NCBI GenBank assembly: GCA_023091735.1
Contig: JALKBU010001299.1
Span: 1-12,934, forward strand
Reading direction: 5' to 3'
Origin: Trichomonas tenax
Lineage: Eukaryota; Parabasalia; Trichomonadida; Trichomonadidae
DNA: 12,934 bases
Part shown: positions 7,361 to 12,934 of the stretch, in pieces
How positions within the stretch are numbered: the first letter of the stretch is position 1
Layout: each line of letters opens with the position of its first letter
The notes under the pieces: generated by a model
What the model was told of the DNA's origin: nothing
Seen by the model: only the letters and a program-made list of their open reading frames with translations
Databases searched by the model: none
Translations under genes and position numbers: made by a program

Positions 7361-7946
7361 TTGGGAGATGCTATTTTTTGACAACCATATGAAAAAATTT
7401 TGTTTTACCTATATTGTCATCTTAAAATTTTCTTATTTTCTAATTCGTTTTCAAGTTTTATGGATTATTCATTGATTTATCATAATCCCTAAATTGCAAT
7501 TGCAAAGTAAATTATTTCTTGTTATGAAATGTTGCAATAAATAAAAGGTGTGTTTATATTGTATTTAGAAATCGAATTAAATGTATATAATTATGAACTT
7601 AAATATCAAATATCAACGTATTGTTGCATTATGTTTGTGATGCAATCTTATCAAGTCTCTTAATTCCTTTCTAAATTCAAGAATATTCTTCTTGTGCCAA
7701 ATATATACGGAATTATTAAGCGTTCATGCGAAAAAATTAATAAGTGTCATCCACAGAGAAAAACTTTTAAACAGTTTCCTCCAATAATGGTGCTTTATTT
7801 TCAAATATTGCAATTTTGAACATTTTGAGAGGTGTTTTTTTCCAGTGTAAATATTTCATTCGATTTACATCTATAATTGTTATCAAACAGTACATAAATA
7901 TATCGACCAATGACATAAGAAATTGTTCAACAATATAATTTGCTAA
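7361..7946. other. Spacer between the 30-bp repeats and the right 180-bp arm
   Basis: AT-rich sequence without a supported gene. The minus-strand frame at 7767-7952 has low-complexity, AT-driven content and overlaps the repeat arm, so it is not called. No RNA gene or further repeat is seen. Confidence 0.45.
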
Positions 7947-8126
7947 AAACACATATTTTGAAAGTAATATTAAAATTATCTAAGTGACGTAGAGGGTATA
8001 CAATGTGTTTGACAATTAAAACAGATGCAGCACAGAAAATAATTCCGATATCAGCTAAAAATAGTTCGCCTTCTTGTCTTTGTCTAAAAGTATTAATTCT
8101 AGAAAAAACCACGACTTTCAACGAGG
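7947..8126 (-). repeat. Right arm of the ~180-bp inverted repeat
   Basis: Reverse complement of 5694-5872, differing by about two changes. On the minus strand it encodes the same protein-like string (SRINTFRQRQEGELFLADIG). Because of one extra T the frame continues as SVLIVKHIVYPLRHLDN before stopping beyond the arm at 7927. This copy has an in-frame TGA just upstream and no ATG. Confidence 0.9.
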
Positions 8127-9123
8127 CTATTTTTGATGCCAATCAGATATTTAACGTATATTATTCTAAAATGACCTGATTTTTGTTGTTCATGATCTCC
8201 AATAATTAGAAAATCTGATTCTCTGCTCAAAATTAGTCAAACATGAAATTTTGTCAAGATGAAACTCACCACAACTCAATTTTGGTTTTGTGGTTTTGAA
8301 ATAGACACATAACAACAGATGAAAATCATGTTATTTCATAATTTCATCATAAAATGAAAACTTGTTTTGTGAAAAAGTCATCAAATCTGGTATTGCTCTT
8401 TTCAATCTGACATTCCTATAGATGTGCAAGTGGAAAAGCGCACAATTATTTAAAAGAATGAGAATTTATTTTTTTTGAATTGAAAATATGATTTTATACC
8501 AGCAATATTACTTCTTGGCATAGTATAAAAGATCTGTTATCATAAATATAAGAATCTCATACAATTTGCATTCAATAACTCAACATTTTACTCGATTAAT
8601 GAATATTTTGCATTTTTAGGTCAAATATCTTTCTTTAGTCAATGTAGTTTACGGTTATCATGCTATTTTCTCATTTCATTACACCATTCAAATTTCCGAC
8701 GAAATTTGTGGATTTTAGGAATTTGAAGTAAAAATATCATCTCTATATTGAATGTCATTCTATATAATAAAAATTAGCAAACAATTTTAAACTTTGATGA
8801 GTTTTGAGATAAATACTGTAAACATTATTTAATTCATGTTTTGTTATTTTTTTCGAAAATTTTTGTACGTTAAAAGTTCTCAAAAAATTGAGACACCTCT
8901 GACGAGATTTTGTACAAACTATATCTCAAAATTTATTCGATTTAAACTGCATTTTTATTAAAAATATGGAAATAATATATATGATTTAATGGAGAATTCC
9001 AATAAAGTCAAATATTTTCTATATATATTAAAAAAAAAGAAAAACCAGTATTATAGTAAATAAGCGAAATTTATATGTTTATTTCCATAAAATATTATAT
9101 ATATCAGCAATTAATGACCAAAT
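8127..9123. other. AT-rich spacer, no gene seen
   Basis: About 1 kb with no convincing open frame on either strand, no tRNA-like cloverleaf and no tandem repeat that I can see. It lies 3' of the minus-strand membrane protein gene. It contains several homopolymer runs and short AT palindromes only. Confidence 0.5.
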
Positions 9124-10185
9124 TTAAACAAAGTCGATATCGATTGGGTTGAACTTCTCCCTCTGGATCCAAGCAAAAGCGAAAGAAACAAGAATGACGA
9201 TGAAGCTTGCGAAAATGAATTTCTGCCTTCCAAGGACGATTGCAGCGACTGCAGAACCGACCAATCTCAAGAAGAGTAATCTAACGTAGAGCGTATCGAG
9301 GTTCCTGCTGCAGTTGATGAAAATGCCAAATGTGGGGACAGCAAGTGTTGCTAATAAATATGATGTAACACGTCGTGTTCTAATCGATAATATAAGTGGG
9401 AATGAAAGGAGTATTGGGATGAGTGTTCCAACGTTCCACTCAGCGAGAATGAAAGCATCGTAGACGTTGTATAAATTAAAATCGAACTTAGGATATCTTG
9501 GGTAGATCAAATATACTGCTGGTAATAACAGAAGAACTGCCCAAATGATGTTAGCGACTGTCTGGCCGCCAGATTTGTTGTAAAGCGATGATTTTGAAAT
9601 AGAAATGTTCGCATACAAAAATACGATGAAGATGATTGGAGTAACTTCCGGATACAAGTAGATCGAGAAAAGCGCTCCAAGAGATGAAAGGAGGAGATTT
9701 CTGTACCATTTCATGGAAAACGTGTTCGAAAATTCTTCCTGAAGAAGAAGACCGAAGTAGATTGTAACGAGGATACCAATAAACAAGTAGCATGCAGAGA
9801 TATTGTTCTGGAGGAATTGAAGCAAACCGTCATCAAGAGCAAAGAGGACACCAAGGAGGAAAGCAACATCCTGCTCGAATCCTGTGAGGCACGAGAAGAA
9901 AAAGAAGCAAACTAAAGCAATCAAAACGTAAATTGGTCCTCCTTTGAACATATCAGCTAAATGTGATAGGTAAGTATCATTTCTCGGGTATCTGCGTTCG
10001 AAGTTTGCTGTCCTGAAGTTGAAATATTGTGCGATTTGAGTGATGATTAAAATGAAACTTACGTAAATACTGATTTTGGGGATAGAAATCTCGACGTTAT
10101 CCTGGTAATCGCGAAGCCAGTCGACCTGGAAGCGCTCGAAGCGGTCGTTCTTGCGCGGAGGGCGAATTCCCGGACGCGGAGGCAT
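9124..10185 (-). CDS. Multi-pass membrane protein of unrecognised family
   Basis: A 353-residue intact frame starting at ATG 10185 (MPPRPGIRPPRKNDRFERFQ) and ending in TAA that overlaps TAAA, as expected for a trichomonad poly(A) signal. The N-terminal ~30 residues are Arg/Pro-rich and charged, probably cytosolic. About nine to eleven hydrophobic segments follow, near 36-54, 84-102, 105-118, 130-150, 162-178, 181-196, 210-228, 252-268, 272-292, 302-319 and 322-340. Loops carry FNFRTANFERRYPRNDTYLS (56-75) and YPRYPKFDFNLYNVYDAF (228-245). There is no cleavable signal peptide. Its GC content and codon variety are higher than in the flanks, which supports a real expressed gene. The segment number suggests a transporter or an endomembrane integral protein, but no signature motif is recognised. 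Confidence 0.88.
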   Translation of the reverse strand: MPPRPGIRPPRKNDRFERFQVDWLRDYQDNVEISIPKISIYVSFILIITQIAQYFNFRTANFERRYPRNDTYLSHLADMFKGGPIYVLIALVCFFFFSCLTGFEQDVAFLLGVLFALDDGLLQFLQNNISACYLFIGILVTIYFGLLLQEEFSNTFSMKWYRNLLLSSLGALFSIYLYPEVTPIIFIVFLYANISISKSSLYNKSGGQTVANIIWAVLLLLPAVYLIYPRYPKFDFNLYNVYDAFILAEWNVGTLIPILLSFPLILSIRTRRVTSYLLATLAVPTFGIFINCSRNLDTLYVRLLFLRLVGSAVAAIVLGRQKFIFASFIVILVSFAFAWIQREKFNPIDIDFV

Positions 10186-10282
10186 TTTTGTAAAGTTTAT
10201 CGTCTTTCCAAAATCACTTCAACACTTTTTTAGTATGACAAAATCTGTCACGTAAAACATACAAAATTCCTAAGAATCTGAC
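10186..10282. promoter_or_regulatory. Short divergent spacer: membrane-protein promoter and pseudogene leader
   Basis: Under 100 bp separates the membrane-protein ATG from the first codon of the ankyrin pseudogene. On the minus strand, TCATA about 50 bases before the membrane-protein ATG fits the trichomonad initiator form (TCA, pyrimidine, T/A). It is followed by CTAAAAAAGTG, similar to the TAAAAAAGTG before the TPR gene start. The right edge overlaps a CTGACATGTAAA copy (10278-10289). Assignments are tentative. Confidence 0.3.
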
Positions 10283-12017
10283 ATGTAAAAATTTACACTA
10301 AATCAACTAGAAGAGGAGCAAATTCAGGAAATCTGTTCAGAATTATGCGAAAAGCTGAAAGAAGATACGACTAATACAGGCACAATAGCCTTCATTATTG
10401 AATCCATAACATTAACACATCCAAAGAAAATGCTTGAAATGTCAAAACTTTACAAGATGCTTCATGAACGCATAAACTTTGATTACATGCCTCACAATGA
10501 TGACTTCAGGATTGTATTGAATCGTCTTGGCTTCGAATTTCCTGTTGATGATGGAGACAGGAAATCATCTGATATCATTAACATATATCCACCAAAATCA
10601 ATTTTCCACTCAATCGCATGGGATAAACTTCAAGATCTCTAAGACGCAACAAAGAAAGACTCCTTCTACATGAATCAAAAGGATGAAAAAGGAATATCAC
10701 TGATTGACATTGCTTGTTAATATGGATCCGGAAAATGCTTCGAATATCTCAAATTGATCGGAGGCAAAATCAGCAACAAAACATTTGATTACGCAGTAGA
10801 AGGAAGAAACAAAAGCATCACTATGTCATTATACAACGATGGTCATTCGATCTCTGAGGAAGATTTGAAGGCTGCAATTACATTTAACCATAACAATGTT
10901 TTCAATTGGCTTCTCGAACAAAAAGGATCTATAGGAAAAATCAGCCCTGCATGCACTTTAATGTATGGAAATTTTGAAGGCTTTCTGTTTCTTATTGCCA
11001 ATGGAAATGATATTAAATTATGCTAATCATTAACATTTGATCATCATTATGATATGATATTGATAGAATTAATTTTATTTCACTTGATCATCGTAATAAT
11101 ATTGGATTAATCAGTTGCATATGAAATCAATTAATTCCATTTGATCGCTGTTATTTTAGGAAATAAATTAATCAAATTTGATCGTCATCATAATAAAAAA
11201 CCGCTTTAACAATCGCAACACAAATGCAATCTCTGCACATCTTTAAATATCTTATCTCAAATGGTGCAAACACCAATGTGGCAGACATTAACCAATTTCA
11301 TTTGAACATTATTATGAAATAAAATCAATTAATTTGATTTGTTGATTATTGTGAAATGAAGTCATTCGATCGCGCTTTTACGTCATTAAGATAGAAAACT
11401 CTTCTATTTTTCGCTATTGAAAATGGCTCTTTTGATATCGTTCAATTTCTTGTAGAACGTGGTGCTGATGTCAATCAGAAAAACTCTAATCAATCTTTTT
11501 TGAATATCATCATTGTGACATAAAATACATCATTATAACATTGGATGCCACTTTCTGTTGCTATCAGAGCCAAATCTCTCAAGATTGTCCAATATCTTGT
11601 TGAACACGTCGCAGACATCAGCACAAAAATTGCTGCTCATTTTCACTTGATCATCATTATGAAACACAATCCATCATTCTTATTTTATCATCATTATGAT
11701 ATAAACAAAATGTAGCTAATTAATATCGTTTGGTCATCATAATATTATTACGCGAATGAAATCAATCAAACTCATTTGGTCATTATTTTAATATGTTGTA
11801 AATCAAAATGATATGAAATTAATCGATTATGAATGAAACGCATCTATACACTGCTTGTAAAATGAACTCTCTCGAGATTGCTCAATTCCTTGTAGAACAT
11901 GGAGTGGATGTCAATGATACAATAGCTTATCAATTCCATTTGATCGTTATTATGATATGGAATCGCTCAACTTCATTTTATCATCACTTTAATATGGAAT
12001 CAATCATTCTTATTTGA
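10283..12017 (+). pseudogene. Decayed DUF3447/ankyrin-repeat gene invaded by a 37-bp satellite
   Basis: From 10283 to 11026 one frame reads as the N-terminal DUF3447-type half typical of trichomonad ankyrin proteins. It includes PPKSIFHSIAWDKLQDL, GISLIDIAC, YGSGKCFEYLKLIGGKISN and HNNVFNWLLEQKG. In-frame TAA codons interrupt it at 10286 (right after ATG), 10640, 10718 and finally 11024; there is no frameshift in this part. After 11190, four single ankyrin repeats are readable in changing frames: 11203 (ALTIATQMQSLHIFKYLISN), 11395 (FAIENGSFDIVQFLVERGAD), 11548 (PLSVAIRAKSLKIVQYLVEH) and 11829 (TACKMNSLEIAQFLVEHGVD). Each is followed at the same point by satellite copies. Ankyrin proteins bind other proteins, but this copy cannot make one as it stands. 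Family assignment rests on recalled motif style and is fairly firm. Confidence 0.8.
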
Positions 12018-12070
12018 TCATCAATATGAATCAAAATCTATAATTCACATTTTATCATCATTTTAAGGGC
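11030..12070 (+). repeat. Dispersed and tandem ~37-bp AT-rich satellite (about 15 copies)
   Basis: Degenerate copies with core CATTTGATCATCATTATGA, followed by TATGAAATCAATTAAT-like sequence, start near 11034, 11081, 11138, 11174, 11299, 11496, 11644, 11681, 11727, 11773, 11937, 11974, 12011 and 12048, with weaker ones near 11332 and 11810. The last four are exactly 37 bases apart, as are 11644 and 11681. Because 37 is not a multiple of three, successive copies change reading frame. Clusters are separated by single ankyrin-repeat coding blocks. There are no conserved repeat-spacer alternations of CRISPR type. Confidence 0.82.
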
Positions 12071-12934
12071 GGTATAAAACGCTATCTCTAGACTGCAACA
12101 AAAACAACAGATCATTTTTGCACACACCAATGATATACAAACTCCATACCCTATAATATTCATATGTTATAATTTATATACTTCGAAGAACACATCAAAT
12201 TGCAAATTTGATTTCCTCCTATTTTTGAGTAAATCAGCTTATTATCAATATAATTTGTCTGCAATCAGAAGCTATTGGTTAAAGTTGTACTAAAGCTTAA
12301 TGAATATATGTATTCATTGAGATATTATTGATTTTATTCATCTTTTTAGCCCCATTTATGAGAATAGAAGTATGTGGTATCTTTTGAATGTCAGTATTCA
12401 AGTATGATGCATCCATAGCCCCGAAAAATCGATTATTCTCCCAAAAATAATGATGATCTTTTTTTGACCGGCTAAATTTGAAAAGTTTATTATATTGAGA
12501 AGAATAACACACAAAGCTTATGTGTGAACACTTGGAATATTTTTTTTTTCAAAAAAAAGCTAAAAAAGCATATTTGTGATTAGATTTACCTATTTATCAT
12601 CCACAACAACATATTTTACGTTATAAAAATGCTATACAATTGGAATATATTATAATGAGTAAAGCACATCATGGCAAATCAATATTTTTGATGCAAGATA
12701 TATCTAATATTTTAATGAAATATAGACTTTGTTAGCTAATTCTTTAATATATCATGCACAACAGGATTTTGTACATTGGGGTTCAATAACTTAGCAAAAA
12801 GTTAATCAGTAGTATATATAAGGGGTTATTTGCCAAAATTTGTATAAACATCTATGCACACATTACTGATCAAATTAACACATCATTTCTGACAACATGT
12901 ATGATTCAATATTACAAAACTGAAATTTGAAAAT
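12071..12934. other. AT-rich right end with small hairpins
   Basis: No convincing gene. Short hairpins are present: AATGAATA/TATTCATT with a 4-base loop (12299-12318), CACACA/TGTGTG with a 7-base loop (12508-12526), and a T-run followed by an A-run near 12541-12558. The minus-strand frame at 12297-12512 starts at GTG. Its only internal ATG would give about 39 residues, so it is not called. The start of this stretch, just after the last satellite copy, may contain a further broken ankyrin block. Confidence 0.45.

Noticed and set aside
10286..10720. Possible reassignment of TAA as a sense codon
   Set aside because: TAA ends the intact synthetase and membrane-protein genes at family-like or natural positions, and TGA ends the TPR gene. 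The in-frame TAA codons are confined to the decayed ankyrin gene.
11190..12070. Satellite stretches between ankyrin blocks as introns
   Set aside because: The junctions lack GT...AG borders and the strongly conserved trichomonad splice and branch sequences, and the lengths vary with satellite copy number.
11030..12070. CRISPR-like array
   Set aside because: The repeats are degenerate, often directly tandem at 37 bp, and separated by related ankyrin coding sequence and not by unique equal-length spacers. The organism is eukaryotic.
12297..12512. Small minus-strand gene of 71 codons
   Set aside because: It starts at GTG. The first ATG gives about 39 residues, and there is no domain, homologous motif or neighbouring support.

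Overview
The window is AT-rich eukaryotic DNA and most likely comes from a parabasalid (trichomonad) such as Trichomonas or Tritrichomonas. This is an inference. It rests on three intronless full-length genes with long AT-rich spacers. It also rests on TAAA next to or overlapping a stop codon, the compact trichomonad poly(A) signal. The strongest clue is a broken gene of the DUF3447/ankyrin type that is hugely expanded in trichomonads. The species cannot be fixed from the sequence alone.

Layout. Positions 1-242 (minus) hold the first 80 codons of a gene that runs off the left edge. Positions 500-2413 (minus) encode a 637-residue long-chain acyl-CoA synthetase with all main adenylation motifs and a possible N-myristoylation signal. 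Positions 3114-4253 (plus) encode a 379-residue protein with a TPR-like C-terminus. Positions 9124-10185 (minus) encode a 353-residue multi-pass membrane protein of unrecognised family. No operon-like or pathway link between these genes is visible.

The 4.9 kb between the TPR gene and the membrane gene has no intact gene but much structure. Two nearly identical inverted copies of a ~180-bp sequence (5694-5872 and 7947-8126) face each other. Between them lies a ~1-kb element with ~176-bp terminal inverted repeats (6165-7195) whose ends are studded with TTGGAATAA/TTGGAATCA units. Just outside that element are four 30-bp tandem repeats (7241-7360). This looks like nested, non-autonomous or decayed mobile DNA.

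Positions 10283-12017 are the remains of a DUF3447/ankyrin gene. The N-terminal half has only a few in-frame TAA codons. In the C-terminal half, single ankyrin repeats (four clearly readable) are each followed, at the same point in the repeat, by copies of a ~37-bp AT-rich satellite with core TTGATCATCATTATGA. This phase-locked ankyrin/satellite array is the most unusual feature of the window. The rest, to 12934, is AT-rich sequence with small hairpins and no recognised gene.
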